64,000 bases of DNA from Mycobacterium sp. 1245805.9 (GTDB taxonomy: Bacteria; Actinomycetota; Actinomycetes; Mycobacteriales; Mycobacteriaceae), in contig NZ_LZKR01000093.1 in assembly GCF_001672915.1 (NCBI RefSeq), positions 54,802 through 118,801 of the forward strand, given 5' to 3'. Below are positions 27,267 to 36,053 of this stretch, piece by piece; the stretch's first letter is position 1; every line of letters begins with the position of its first letter. The position numbers and the translations under genes are program-made. The notes beneath the pieces are model-generated. The model worked only from the letters and a program-made list of their open reading frames with translations. It was not told the DNA's origin and did not search any database.

Positions 27267-27833
27267 GTGTCCCTGCGTGATGCGGTGCTGGCCGCCCTCC
27301 TCGACGGCGAGGCCTCCGGGTACGACCTGGCCAAAGGTTTCGACGCGTCGGTGGCGAACTTCTGGATGGCCACCCCGCAGCAGCTGTATCGAGAGCTCGA
27401 GCGGCTCGCCGAGCAAGGTCTCATCCAAGCGCGGGTCGTGCATCAGGATCGCCGGCCCAACAAGCGCATGTTCTCCCTGACCGAGGCCGGCTACGAGGCC
27501 ATCGTGCAGTTCACCGCCCGGGCGCCGAAGCCCCCGGCGATCCGCGACGAGCTTTCGGTCAAAGTCATGGCCGTCGACGCCGGCGACGCGCGGGCAGTGC
27601 GCGACTTCATGGTGGAACGAGTGCAACGGGCGAAAGCCAAATTGCAGCGCTACGAACGGACGCGTGCCCGGATGCTCGACGGCCGCAGCGAAACGGAATA
27701 CCTGGCGCAGGCCGAACGAGTCGGCCCGTATCTGACGCTGCTGCGTGGAATCTCGTTCGAGAAGGAGAACATTCGCTGGGGCGAGCGCGCCCTGACGATC
27801 ATCGAACGTCGCCTACCCGGCCCGCGCGCCTAG
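27267..27833 (+). CDS. PadR-family transcriptional regulator
   Basis: 188 residues. The winged helix is evident (SLRDAVLAALLDGEASGYDLAKGFDA, then TPQQLYRELERLAEQGLIQARVV and RMFSLTEAGYEAI), followed by the C-terminal helical dimerisation domain of class 2 PadR proteins. The GTG at 27267 is supported by TATGCT at -12 to -7, the spacing of a leaderless transcript. It probably represses itself and the divergent SnoaL/LLM operon. Confidence 0.85.
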   Translation: MSLRDAVLAALLDGEASGYDLAKGFDASVANFWMATPQQLYRELERLAEQGLIQARVVHQDRRPNKRMFSLTEAGYEAIVQFTARAPKPPAIRDELSVKVMAVDAGDARAVRDFMVERVQRAKAKLQRYERTRARMLDGRSETEYLAQAERVGPYLTLLRGISFEKENIRWGERALTIIERRLPGPRA

Positions 27834-27857
27834 GCGCCGCGCGCGGCCCGCACCTCG

Positions 27858-30842
27858 TCAGCCGGGCTGCTGCCCGCCGATCAATTCGTCCACACCAACC
27901 TCGGGTACGTCGCCGCCGGCGGCCGTCGGCGGGTCCGTCGCGAGCGCGTCGCCGGGGACCTGCGAACCGACCAGCTCCTCGTGCCCGACCTCGGGGACGT
28001 TGCCGTCGCCGTTGGACCCGCCGTGCTTGGCGGACTTCTTTTTCGGCGATTTCGCCGACGCCGGCGCGGCCTTGCGTCGCGAAGGGCGATGATCGTTGGG
28101 CGCCAGCCCGACCGCTTCGCTGACCACCTCGATGGCCTTCTCGGTGTACACGCGATACCCGAAATTCGGTAGGTAGCCGTGGATTTCGGGTGTGTCGAGG
28201 TCGCGCATGAACTGCAGAATCTCGCGGCTGAACACCTGGCCGGGCACCAAGACCGGAAAGCCCGGCGGGTAGGGCGTCACATACGTCGCCGACACGATGT
28301 CGACTCCCGCGTCCAGCCGTTCGTCGATCTGCTCGCCGGTGAGGTATTCGCAATTGGTGTCGTCGTAGGAAAGGTAGAAAGCCCGGCGTACGTCGCCCTC
28401 AGGCGTCGCCTCGCTTCCGCTGTGATCCAGGAACGCCGGGTGGAAACCGCTGAAATCGGGCAGCGGCAACGACATCTCGGTGAGTCGGTAGACGGCACGC
28501 GCGAAGTGTTCGCGCTCGCCTAGGCTCATCTCGGAGATGTTCTGGTCCAGCTCGCGGGCGATGTTGACGAGCACCTCCACCAAGAAGGCCACCGAGCTGC
28601 GAGTGGTGCCGATGTTGGTCATGAACAGCACGCTGTTGCGCGACGTCTTGTTGATCTGAATTCCGTAGCGGTCCATCAACTGTTGGCGCTTGAACGTGTC
28701 GCCGTCGTAACCGGTGGGGCCGATGAACAAGGTGATTCGGGACGGATCGAGCACGAACTCGTCCTGATCCCAGGCGGCCATCATGTTGCGCAGACCCGAG
28801 CGCAGGGGCTGTTCGATGGCCGACGGCCGAAACTCCTCGGGGATCAAATCGGAGGTCCGCAGGCACCGCATGTACTTGCTGAGCAGCGGATGGTTGTCGA
28901 TCGCGTCGCGCAGCTGCATCGCGTTCTCGATCTGCCGCTGCACCAGCTCGACACCCTCCAGCGCCACCTGCCGGCGGCCGAGGTCCAGCGACGCGAGGAT
29001 CTGGTAGTTGGGCGAGGTCGAGGTGTGCGCCATGTACGCCTCGTGGAACGGTTCGGCCACCTTCTGGTCGTAGTCCTGATCGAAGACGTGGATCATCGAT
29101 CCCTGTCGCAGCGCGGTCAGCGTCTTGTGCGTCGACTGGGTCGCATAGACCCGCACCCGGGCCCGCGCCGGGTCGGGAATCAGGCGGCGGTCCAGCAGGT
29201 CGTCATCGCTGGGCGCCTGCTGCGTTGCCAGTTGCTCCTCGAAGCGGCGCTTGTACTCGGGGTCGCCCAGCCGCTCGCGCAGCGCACGCGCCGCCGCCAT
29301 CGCGGTGCGGGTCCGATACACGGGGTGGAAACGGGCGAACGCGAACCATGCCTCGTCCCACAGGAACACCAGATCGGGCTTGATGGCGAGGCACTCCTCC
29401 ATGACCCGCTCGACGTCGTAGACGATGCCGTCGAAGGTGCAGTTCGTCAGCGACATCATCTTGACGCGGTCGAGCTTGCCGGCGCGCTTGAGCGCCAGCA
29501 GTTTCGATTTGATCTCGCGCAGCGGGACCGCGCCGTACATGGAGTAGTCGTTGAGCGGATACGCCTCGAGGTAAATGACATTCGCACCGGCGAGCATCAT
29601 CCCGTAGTGATGGGACTGATGGCAGTTGCGGTCCAGCAGCACGATGTCGCCGGGCGCCACCAACGCCTGCGTGACGATCTTGTTCGCCGTCGAGGTGCCG
29701 TTGGTGACGAAGTAGGTATGGCGCGACCCGTAGGCCTCCGCGGCGAGCTGCTGGGATTCGCGCAGCGGGCCGGTCGGCTCGAGCAGGGAGTCCAGGCCGC
29801 CACACGTCGCCGACGTCTCGGCCATGAACACGTCCAGGCCGTAAAAGCCGACCATGTCCCGGATCCAGTGCGAGTTGACGATCGACTTGCCCTGCGAAAT
29901 CGGCAAGGCGTGAAAGACGCCCGTGGGCCGGTGACTGTACTGCTTGAGCGCGCTGAAGAAGGGGGTGCGGTAGCGGGCCGCCACACCCTGCAGGATCGAC
30001 AGGTGCAGCTCGAGCATGCCCTCCCGCGCGTGAAACACCCGGCGGAAGTACTGGCCCAGCCGCCCGGCGATGTCCTCCACCTCGATCTCGGTCATCAGAT
30101 ACAGGTCGAGTTCGGGCCGCAGTTTGGCCAGGGACACCGCGAGGATCTGCGCCCGCTCCTCCGGCGATTGGTGATCGACCAACTCATGGGACACGTCGGT
30201 GTCGACGAATTCGGCCAAGGCGGACAGGTCGCGCGTCGACTTGGCGGCGAAACGCCGGCGGACCACGACCGCCTGCAGGTTGACGTTGAGCCGGGCGGCG
30301 ATGAGCGCCTCGTCCCCGCTGGACACCACCACCAGCTCGTAGACGAATTCGTCGTCGGGGCGCCGCCATTTGCGGACCTCGTTGCGCAGCGCCCGCTCCT
30401 GGTCTTCGGTCATCTTCTCGACGACGAGCACCTCGAAATAGGGGCGGTCACGCTGCGTCGCCGGCTGATGCTCGACGAGCTGGCGCGGATCGGACGGGAA
30501 CATGTCCAGGTCGTCGCTTCCGGCGTTCTCCACATCGCCCGTGCGGTACGACTCCGTGGTCAGCGCGCGGTTGATCTGCACCAGGGCTTGCGCGAACTTG
30601 TCGTAGCTGCCGGCGGCGAACAGGCGCTGGACCCGGGCGAACTGCGGCGAACCCGGATAGGCCCAGTACGGCTCGAGAGTGCTTAGCCGCGTGAGCAATT
30701 CCTGACAGGTGTTGATGCATTTCGTCTTCAGCGCCCCCTCGGTGGTCGGGCGGGTGAGCCGATCGGCGGCCTCCTCCAACCGGCACCACGAGTCGCTGCG
30801 GACCTGCCAAAGACTGTTGTAAGCGCGCAAGTGTTCCGTCAT
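27858..30842 (-). CDS. Large Orn/Lys/Arg decarboxylase-type PLP enzyme with a repeated C-terminal tail
   Basis: 994 residues. A ~250-residue N-terminal region precedes the fold-type I PLP domain; the cofactor Lys is about residue 573 in SxHKTLTALRQGS, with DEAWFAFARFHP supplying the Asp that contacts the pyridine nitrogen. The C-terminal Orn/Arg/Lys decarboxylase domain follows. M. tuberculosis Rv2531c (adi, 947 residues) is the apparent homologue. The extra C terminus is a Lys-rich segment (about 925-945) and two copies of VPEVGxxELxGxQxPG (949-964 and 979-994). The protein should decarboxylate a basic amino acid, affecting polyamines or acid resistance. Confidence 0.88.
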   Translation of the reverse strand: MTEHLRAYNSLWQVRSDSWCRLEEAADRLTRPTTEGALKTKCINTCQELLTRLSTLEPYWAYPGSPQFARVQRLFAAGSYDKFAQALVQINRALTTESYRTGDVENAGSDDLDMFPSDPRQLVEHQPATQRDRPYFEVLVVEKMTEDQERALRNEVRKWRRPDDEFVYELVVVSSGDEALIAARLNVNLQAVVVRRRFAAKSTRDLSALAEFVDTDVSHELVDHQSPEERAQILAVSLAKLRPELDLYLMTEIEVEDIAGRLGQYFRRVFHAREGMLELHLSILQGVAARYRTPFFSALKQYSHRPTGVFHALPISQGKSIVNSHWIRDMVGFYGLDVFMAETSATCGGLDSLLEPTGPLRESQQLAAEAYGSRHTYFVTNGTSTANKIVTQALVAPGDIVLLDRNCHQSHHYGMMLAGANVIYLEAYPLNDYSMYGAVPLREIKSKLLALKRAGKLDRVKMMSLTNCTFDGIVYDVERVMEECLAIKPDLVFLWDEAWFAFARFHPVYRTRTAMAAARALRERLGDPEYKRRFEEQLATQQAPSDDDLLDRRLIPDPARARVRVYATQSTHKTLTALRQGSMIHVFDQDYDQKVAEPFHEAYMAHTSTSPNYQILASLDLGRRQVALEGVELVQRQIENAMQLRDAIDNHPLLSKYMRCLRTSDLIPEEFRPSAIEQPLRSGLRNMMAAWDQDEFVLDPSRITLFIGPTGYDGDTFKRQQLMDRYGIQINKTSRNSVLFMTNIGTTRSSVAFLVEVLVNIARELDQNISEMSLGEREHFARAVYRLTEMSLPLPDFSGFHPAFLDHSGSEATPEGDVRRAFYLSYDDTNCEYLTGEQIDERLDAGVDIVSATYVTPYPPGFPVLVPGQVFSREILQFMRDLDTPEIHGYLPNFGYRVYTEKAIEVVSEAVGLAPNDHRPSRRKAAPASAKSPKKKSAKHGGSNGDGNVPEVGHEELVGSQVPGDALATDPPTAAGGDVPEVGVDELIGGQQPG

Positions 30843-31020
30843 GGTCGCCCTTTCTTTGGTCGCGGCGACTCCTGGGTCCCGGAGCGTCGGTCAAGGTTCG
30901 CAGACACAATCCGCCCGCCGGTTACTAGAAGACAAATATTGCACGTCCGTCGAGCGACAGCACCTGGAGACAATGGTTACGGGGTCCTGGACCGCGTGCG
31001 TCCAACCGCGTCGGCCGCCT

Positions 31021-31044
31021 GTTTAGGCGCGCGGCCCAGGGGTA
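31021..31044 (+). promoter_or_regulatory. SigF-type promoter
   Basis: GTTT at 31021-31024 and GGGTA at 31040-31044 are 15 nt apart, close to the mycobacterial SigF consensus GGTTT-N15-17-GGGTA. The gene it would serve starts 44 bp downstream. The rest of the 245-bp gap between 30842 and 31088 shows no feature I can support. Confidence 0.6.
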
Positions 31045-31087
31045 GGCCTCAGACGTCAACTTCGACGACGACCTGAGGAGGTGCGGA

Positions 31088-31303
31088 ATGGCGACGGGCG
31101 AAACCGGCTTCGACGACGTGACCTACGACCTTGTTTCGGTGCAGTACCACTCGCTGAAGGCCGGACACGACTACGGACAGTACGTCCGCGATGCCAAGAA
31201 CGCGGGGCTCGACGACGTGGCCTCGTTCTTCGAGGACGTCATGGCGGAGGATTCCAAGCGCGCGCAGCGCTGCCATGATTTCCTGGTGCAGCTCACCAAG
31301 TGA
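31088..31303 (+). CDS. Small ferritin-like helical protein
   Basis: 71 residues forming two or three helices, with the pattern Y-H-S-L-K-x-G-x-D-Y then FFEDVMAEDSKRAQRCHDFL. Two histidines and several Glu/Asp residues on the helices recall ferritin-like two-helix proteins, but no canonical ExxH pair is complete, so metal binding is uncertain. AGGAGG lies 7 nt before the ATG. It lies downstream of a SigF-like promoter and is likely a stress or stationary-phase protein. Confidence 0.7.
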   Translation: MATGETGFDDVTYDLVSVQYHSLKAGHDYGQYVRDAKNAGLDDVASFFEDVMAEDSKRAQRCHDFLVQLTK

Positions 31304-31357
31304 GTTCGCCCTCAATAATGTTGCGTTGCAATTCAATTGGTCGCTATCGTCGCGTGT

Positions 31358-31609
31358 ATGACTGAAGTTACCGGTAACGACCGAATCGATGACGTCACAC
31401 CCGGCGACGTCATCGGCGTCGACCGCGGTGCCGGCGAACAGCCATACAAGGTGGTGTTCAAGGACTTCACCGACGGCCGCTACCTTGTCACGCTCGAAGG
31501 TGCTGGCGAAACGTTCCAGCTCGACCTGGCGCCGGGCACGCGGGTGAAGAGATCCCTCGCGGCGAAATGGGAATCGGGCCAGAGTCCCACACCGCACTCG
31601 GACGGCTGA
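31358..31609 (+). CDS. Conserved small hypothetical protein
   Basis: 83 residues, soluble, beta-rich; not recognised. The central part (DVIGVDRGAGEQPYKVVFKDFTDGRYLVTLE) looks like a small barrel. TATCGT at -13 to -8 and lack of a ribosome site favour the ATG at 31358 and a leaderless mRNA; a GTG at 31337 would extend it by 7 residues. Convergent with the Zn-ribbon gene, 10 bp apart. Confidence 0.6.
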   Translation: MTEVTGNDRIDDVTPGDVIGVDRGAGEQPYKVVFKDFTDGRYLVTLEGAGETFQLDLAPGTRVKRSLAAKWESGQSPTPHSDG

Positions 31610-31619
31610 CCGAACCCGT

Positions 31620-31829
31620 TTAGATCCGGCTGCGCACAAGCGGTTTCCGCCGTCGTCCTAGGCAGCGGCCGTGGCGGCCCGGGTACACCAGCGTCACCTC
31701 GGAATGGACGTGACCGCAAGCGGCGCATCGCACCTCGTACTCAAGCTTGTTGTCACCGAGGTCAAGAAATTGATACTCGGCCCACGTCGCGCACCGCGGG
31801 CACCGCGCGCGTCCACGTTCCACCGCCAT
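31620..31829 (-). CDS. Small zinc-ribbon protein
   Basis: 69 residues. Two CxxC knuckles (CPRC and CAAC, about 24 residues apart) form a probable zinc ribbon, followed by an Arg-rich tail (GRRRKPLVRSRI) that could contact nucleic acid. AGAAGG lies about 6 nt before the ATG at 31829. It lies downstream of the Nudix gene on the same strand with a 94-bp gap. No specific function can be given. Confidence 0.6.
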   Translation of the reverse strand: MAVERGRARCPRCATWAEYQFLDLGDNKLEYEVRCAACGHVHSEVTLVYPGRHGRCLGRRRKPLVRSRI

Positions 31830-31923
31830 CAGCACCTTCTCCCCCACACTTGCCGCACAACCTTGCAGGGGCATACCCATTCGGGAATCGCCCGAATCAC
31901 GGGCAGGCCGTGAGGCGCTGGCG

Positions 31924-32643
31924 CTACTTCCAGGCGAACACCGGCTGTTCCAACTCATCGACCCGGTCGTCGCGGCCTTCCAGGCACAGCCACCGCAGCT
32001 GCAGCAGCACGGCGCCGGTCGGCGCGTGGATGAGGTCATTGCCCAGCGGGATCTGCACGACGGGTCGCGGGCTCTCCGGAATGCTGATGAACCGCGGCGA
32101 ATCGTCACGCAACAGTTGGTGCAGGCCCACCCGGTAGACCGCCAGCACCTCCTCGGGCGCGGGGCGGGGGTCCAGCCGTCCGCCTCCCCAGATCACCACC
32201 GGGGTGATCACGTAGCCCGACCGGGTCGGGTAGTCGTCGAGTAGACCCAACACCGCCGAGTCGCGCAGTTCGATGCCGACCTCCTCGCGCAATTCGCGCA
32301 GCGCCGCCTCGACAGCCGTCTCACCCGGATCGACTCGCCCACCCGGCAGCGCCCACTGCGCCGCATGAGAAGTGAGGCGAGATGCCCTGCGGCACAGCAG
32401 GAAGGCCGCACCTCCGGACGCATCGACCATGCGCCCGTCGAGGTCGGTCTCCAACGCCGGGCCCGCGGCGATCCAGTCGTCCAGCGGCGCGGGATCTACC
32501 CTGTCCTCCCCGACCTCCGAGTCGACCAACACCACCGCGACGGCCGCGTGCCGCTTGGCCTCGTCGGTCACCGCGCGCCGGTCATGGCCCGCCAGATGTA
32601 CCCGGATACGCTCGCGCAGGGCGTCGTCATAGGTGATGGTCAC
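31924..32643 (-). CDS. Nudix hydrolase
   Basis: 239 residues. The Nudix box is complete (GGRVDPGETAVEAALRELREEVGIEL, matching Gx5Ex7REUxEExGU) at about residues 120-143. The size and flanking sequence resemble CoA pyrophosphatase-type members, which hydrolyse CoA or acyl-CoA derivatives to the 4'-phosphopantetheine and 3',5'-ADP, but the UPF0035 motif is not clearly present. The start is the ATG at 32643. Divergent from the hemerythrin gene. Confidence 0.88.
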   Translation of the reverse strand: MTITYDDALRERIRVHLAGHDRRAVTDEAKRHAAVAVVLVDSEVGEDRVDPAPLDDWIAAGPALETDLDGRMVDASGGAAFLLCRRASRLTSHAAQWALPGGRVDPGETAVEAALRELREEVGIELRDSAVLGLLDDYPTRSGYVITPVVIWGGGRLDPRPAPEEVLAVYRVGLHQLLRDDSPRFISIPESPRPVVQIPLGNDLIHAPTGAVLLQLRWLCLEGRDDRVDELEQPVFAWK

Positions 32644-32735
32644 GGCTCGAGCCTAAGCAGCGGCCAGTTGATCTCTGCCTCGGCATGGAACACCATGGCC
32701 GGAAGGCGCAGCGGTCCGGGAAGTTAGGAGTCGGC

Positions 32736-33311
32736 ATGCCTGATATCACTGTCCTGATCCAGACCGACCACGACTGGTTCCGTGAACAGTTCGCCAGGCT
32801 CGAGTCGCTGCGGCTGCAGGCGCCTGCCAACAGTTCGGCACTCGAGCGGGTGTGGCGCCCGCTCGCCGACAAGCTCGACGTGCACGCCTACATCGAAGAG
32901 AGGATCTTTTACCCGCAGCTGCTCAAGCGCGGCACCAACGATCCCGAAGGTGAGACGCTCGACGCCATCGGCGATCACAACGACATTCGCGACGGGGTGC
33001 GCGACGCCAACGCGGCGCGGGTGGGCACGGACGAGTGGTGGGCGGCCGTCGGCCGTACCCGCGCGGCGAACGACGACCACATGGCCGAGGAGGAACGGGA
33101 CGGGTTGCCCGATTTTCGTCGCAACGCCCCGATCGGTCTGCGTGATGCGCTCGGGCGGCAATACAGCGAGTTCATGGCCGAGCATCCGACCACCGAGGGG
33201 TTGCCGATCGTCGACCGCGACCCCGAAGGCTACGTCGAGACCGTCGAAGGCGATTCGCCGCCCAAACGAACGGACTTTTCGCTGCGGATCGGCAGCCTGA
33301 AAGGCCAATGA
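32736..33311 (+). CDS. Hemerythrin-domain protein with an encapsulin-type targeting tail
   Basis: 191 residues. A four-helix hemerythrin fold with the expected iron ligands: His12, His50, Glu54, His81, His115 and Glu119. After a Pro/Asp-rich linker (151-180) it ends FSLRIGSLKGQ (181-191). The segment SL-x-IGSLKG is essentially the cargo-loading peptide that directs DyP peroxidase and other cargo into encapsulin nanocompartments. The protein therefore probably carries a non-haem diiron site into an encapsulin shell encoded elsewhere. The ATG at 32736 follows TAGGAG. Its stop overlaps the ATG of the next gene's longest frame. Confidence 0.88.
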   Translation: MPDITVLIQTDHDWFREQFARLESLRLQAPANSSALERVWRPLADKLDVHAYIEERIFYPQLLKRGTNDPEGETLDAIGDHNDIRDGVRDANAARVGTDEWWAAVGRTRAANDDHMAEEERDGLPDFRRNAPIGLRDALGRQYSEFMAEHPTTEGLPIVDRDPEGYVETVEGDSPPKRTDFSLRIGSLKGQ

Positions 33312-34249
33312 ACGCCCGCTGGTCCTTTGTCGGCGGCGGGTGGTTAACTGCGAACGTGCGCAGAGAACCCGGGTTGGCGCGGCGCTTCTTCGATCGATTC
33401 GAGCCGGTGCACGCGGTGACCTACTTCGCGCCGGAGGCGCGGGCGGCGCTCGACGCGCTGGGTTACCGGGGCTTCTGGATGGGTTACTTCGCCGCCCGAT
33501 CCGCGCCGCTGGGCAGGGTGCCGCGCGAGGTCGTCACCGCGATCTTCTACAACTTCGCCCCCGAGCGCGTCGCCAAGGCGCTGCCCGCGGCGTGGGAGAT
33601 CGCCGGTCCCGAGGCCGCGTTGCGCGCCCGGCTGGAATCGGCGGTCGCGGTCCTGCGCCGTTACGGCGTCGAGTCGGACGAAAACGTCGTCGTCGCAGGG
33701 GAATTGGCGGCCAAGGCGGCACGAGGGGCACCGCTCGACGGGCGACCGCTGTTCGCCGCGAACCTGGCGCTGCCCTGGCCGGACGAACCGCTGGCGGCGC
33801 TGTGGCATGCCGCGACCCTGCTGCGCGAGCAGCGCGGCGACGGGCATGTGGCGGTGCTGGCCGCGGCCGGTATCTCGGGTCGGGAGTCCAACGTGCTGCA
33901 CGCCGCGGCCGGCCGGGTCGATCCCGACTACATCGCCCGCACCCGTGATTACGACGAGGCGGCGTGGCGCCGCCACGAGCAACAGCTCGCCGAGCGGGGA
34001 CTGCTCAACGGCGACGGCACGGTGACCGCGGCCGGGCGGGAGCTGAAGGATCGCATCGAATCGAGCACCGACGCGCTCGCCCTGTCTGCGCTCGACGCCC
34101 TCAGCGACGACGAGGTGGAGACGCTGTTTCGGGCGCTCACTCCGATCACTCGCGCGGTGGTCGCCGGCGGGGACGTCCCGGCCAAGACTCCGATGGCCCT
34201 CCGCCGCGACGAATTGGACGATGCCAGCGCCCATTTGGGCAACGGATAG
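33308..34249 (+). CDS. SCO6745-family protein
   Basis: 313 residues from the ATG that overlaps the hemerythrin stop (ATGA), or 297 from the GTG at 33356, which would begin with the family's usual first helix (LARRFFDRFEPVHAVTYFAPEA). The segment YRGFWMGYFAARSAPLG and a C-terminal winged-helix-like region (AERGLLNGDGTVTAAGRELKDRIE) are characteristic. Function in the family is unknown; the C-terminal region resembles MarR-like wings. Translational coupling to the hemerythrin gene suggests a related role. Confidence 0.72.
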   Translation: MNARWSFVGGGWLTANVRREPGLARRFFDRFEPVHAVTYFAPEARAALDALGYRGFWMGYFAARSAPLGRVPREVVTAIFYNFAPERVAKALPAAWEIAGPEAALRARLESAVAVLRRYGVESDENVVVAGELAAKAARGAPLDGRPLFAANLALPWPDEPLAALWHAATLLREQRGDGHVAVLAAAGISGRESNVLHAAAGRVDPDYIARTRDYDEAAWRRHEQQLAERGLLNGDGTVTAAGRELKDRIESSTDALALSALDALSDDEVETLFRALTPITRAVVAGGDVPAKTPMALRRDELDDASAHLGNG

Positions 34250-34265
34250 CCAAAGATACGCAAAC

Positions 34266-34781
34266 TCAGGCGCCGCCGCCCGGACCGCTGATCGGTTGGG
34301 CCGCAATGTGATCCATCGGCGGTCCATCGCCGCCGGCGGTGCCGCGGTCCGCGACGGCGGTGGCCAGCGCCGTGCCGCCCTCGATCGTCCCGACGATGTC
34401 CACTTGCTCGTTGACGGTGAAATGTGAAGCACCGGTGAGGGGTTGGCCGCTACGGGATATGACGGTGGTGTTCGGGGTGACGCGGTAGGTCTGTGTGTAA
34501 CCGTTGGGGCTGCGGGCGGTCACGGAGTCCGCCGACACGGCGATGACGGTCCCCTCCTGGCGTACCGGGTGGGCGGCCGGCGGTGGCCCCAGCGTCGACT
34601 CGACCGTCGGCTTTTCAGGCTCGACGTAAGCGAGCAACCCCATCATGCTCGCGGCGCACAGCATCGACGCGGAGACGACCTCGCATGCTATCGCCACGCC
34701 GGACAACCCGCGACGCGCACGCCAGCCCGTGCCGGAGGTTCTTTGCTCCGATACTTCGCTCGGGCGGCGGCTGGCGTCCAC
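34266..34781 (-). CDS. Membrane-anchored secreted protein with a small beta domain
   Basis: 171 residues. A hydrophobic segment at about 27-50 acts as a signal anchor, after a short basic N terminus. The outer part (about 75-150) is a small beta-barrel-like domain (QEGTVIAVSADSVTARSPNGYTQTYRVTPNT, then VNEQVDIVGTIEGGTALA), similar in style to DUF5666-type OB folds. The GTG at 34781 follows GAAGGA. Function unknown; convergent with the SCO6745-family gene. Confidence 0.65.
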   Translation of the reverse strand: MDASRRPSEVSEQRTSGTGWRARRGLSGVAIACEVVSASMLCAASMMGLLAYVEPEKPTVESTLGPPPAAHPVRQEGTVIAVSADSVTARSPNGYTQTYRVTPNTTVISRSGQPLTGASHFTVNEQVDIVGTIEGGTALATAVADRGTAGGDGPPMDHIAAQPISGPGGGA

Positions 34782-34925
34782 GGTCAGTCCTTCCAGCGGT
34801 TTTGCGCCGAACCAGCTCGGCGCCTACCGCATCAGGTCGTTGCTCGTGGTGTTACCCCCAGGGATGCGCCGATAAACCGCGCCGCGGCGGCGCGGCCGGT
34901 TCCAGCCACCTGCAAGGGTGTGGTG

Positions 34926-35810
34926 TCAGCCCTTGACGAGGGTGAATTGCGCGACGTCGGTGTAGCCGTCGCGGAACAGGTCGGCGCAGCCGGCCAGGTA
35001 CTTCATGTACCGGTCGTAGACCTCTTCAGACTGGACCGCGATGGCCTCGTCGCGGCGCGACTCGAGCGCGGCCGCCCACGTGTCGAGCGTGCGCGCATAG
35101 TGCAGGCGCAACTGCTGGACACGCTTGACTCCGAAGCCGGCACTTTCGGCGTGGTCCGTGACGGCCTTGGCATTGGGCAGGTCCCCGCCCGGGAAGATCT
35201 CGTCCATGATGAATTTCATGAACCGGATCTTGGTCATGGTGATGGGCAGTCCGCGCTCGGCGAACTCCTCCTCGCTGGGCTTGATGATGGTGTGCAAGAG
35301 CATCACACCGTCGGCGGGGAGCGCCTCGTAGGCCATCTTGAAAAAGTCGGTGTAACGGTCGCGTCCGAAGTGCTCGAAGGCGCCGATCGACACGATGCGG
35401 TCCACCTTCTCGTCGAACTGCTCCCAGCCGCGCAGCAGCACGCGCTTGCTCCGCGCGGACGGGTGCTGATCGAGGCGTTGCTGGACGTGCGCCTGCTGGT
35501 TGCGGCTCAGGGTCAGGCCGACGACGTTGACGTCGTAGCGCTCGAGCGCGCGAACGATCGTGGTGCCCCAGCCGCACCCGATGTCGAGCAGCGTCATGCC
35601 CGGCTGCAATCCGAGCTTGCCCAGCGAGAGGTCGACCTTGGCGATCTGCGCCTCTTCGAGGGTCATGTCGTCGCGCTCAAAATATGCACAGCTGTAAGTG
35701 CGCGTCGGATCCAGGAACAGCTCGAAGAACTCGTCGGACAGGTCGTAGTGCGCCTGCACGTCCTCGAAGTGCGGCTCCAAGCCGACAGCTTCGGTCTGTT
35801 CTTCAGGCAT
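34926..35810 (-). CDS. Mycolic acid cyclopropane synthase/methyltransferase family enzyme
   Basis: 294 residues, collinear with CmaA, MmaA, PcaA and UmaA. The N-terminal HFEDVQAHYDLSDEFFELFLDP, the SAM motif LLDIGCGWGTT, the TYSCAYF and SIGAFEHFG bicarbonate/active-site segments and the C-terminal LFRDGYTDVAQFTLVK all match. It would transfer a methyl or methylene group from SAM to an unsaturated meromycolate chain. Parts resemble PcaA/MmaA2 and the tail resembles CmaA2, so I do not assign one symbol. The gene stands alone, with GGGGGAAG before the ATG. Confidence 0.88.
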   Translation of the reverse strand: MPEEQTEAVGLEPHFEDVQAHYDLSDEFFELFLDPTRTYSCAYFERDDMTLEEAQIAKVDLSLGKLGLQPGMTLLDIGCGWGTTIVRALERYDVNVVGLTLSRNQQAHVQQRLDQHPSARSKRVLLRGWEQFDEKVDRIVSIGAFEHFGRDRYTDFFKMAYEALPADGVMLLHTIIKPSEEEFAERGLPITMTKIRFMKFIMDEIFPGGDLPNAKAVTDHAESAGFGVKRVQQLRLHYARTLDTWAAALESRRDEAIAVQSEEVYDRYMKYLAGCADLFRDGYTDVAQFTLVKG

Positions 35811-36053
35811 GACACTTCCCCCGGAAACGAATTTGTTGGGCTCAGCGGCGTGTCATCGCAGCCGCTCGAGTTACAGGCCTAGCAGTCTATCCGCCCGGAT
35901 GGCCGGGCAACGAATTGGCGGCTCCACCCGCGGGAATCGCGGGGCGGCGAATTTTCCAGGTGTGGGCGATGCCCGCTCGGGCTAATTGGAGATGAGGAGC
36001 CGCGTCGGGTGGGCGGGGCGGCCCGACCGACTGCGACCGGATGGGGAGGCACC

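Noticed and set aside
27861..27998. Decarboxylase C-terminal repeats as encapsulin targeting peptides
   Set aside because: VPEVGxxELxGxQxPG does not match the IGSLK-type core; only the hemerythrin tail does.
28683..30686. 667-codon plus-strand frame opposite the PLP decarboxylase
   Set aside because: Its length is due to codon bias of the opposite gene; composition (His, Gln, Arg, Val) and the intact decarboxylase on the other strand mark it as non-coding.
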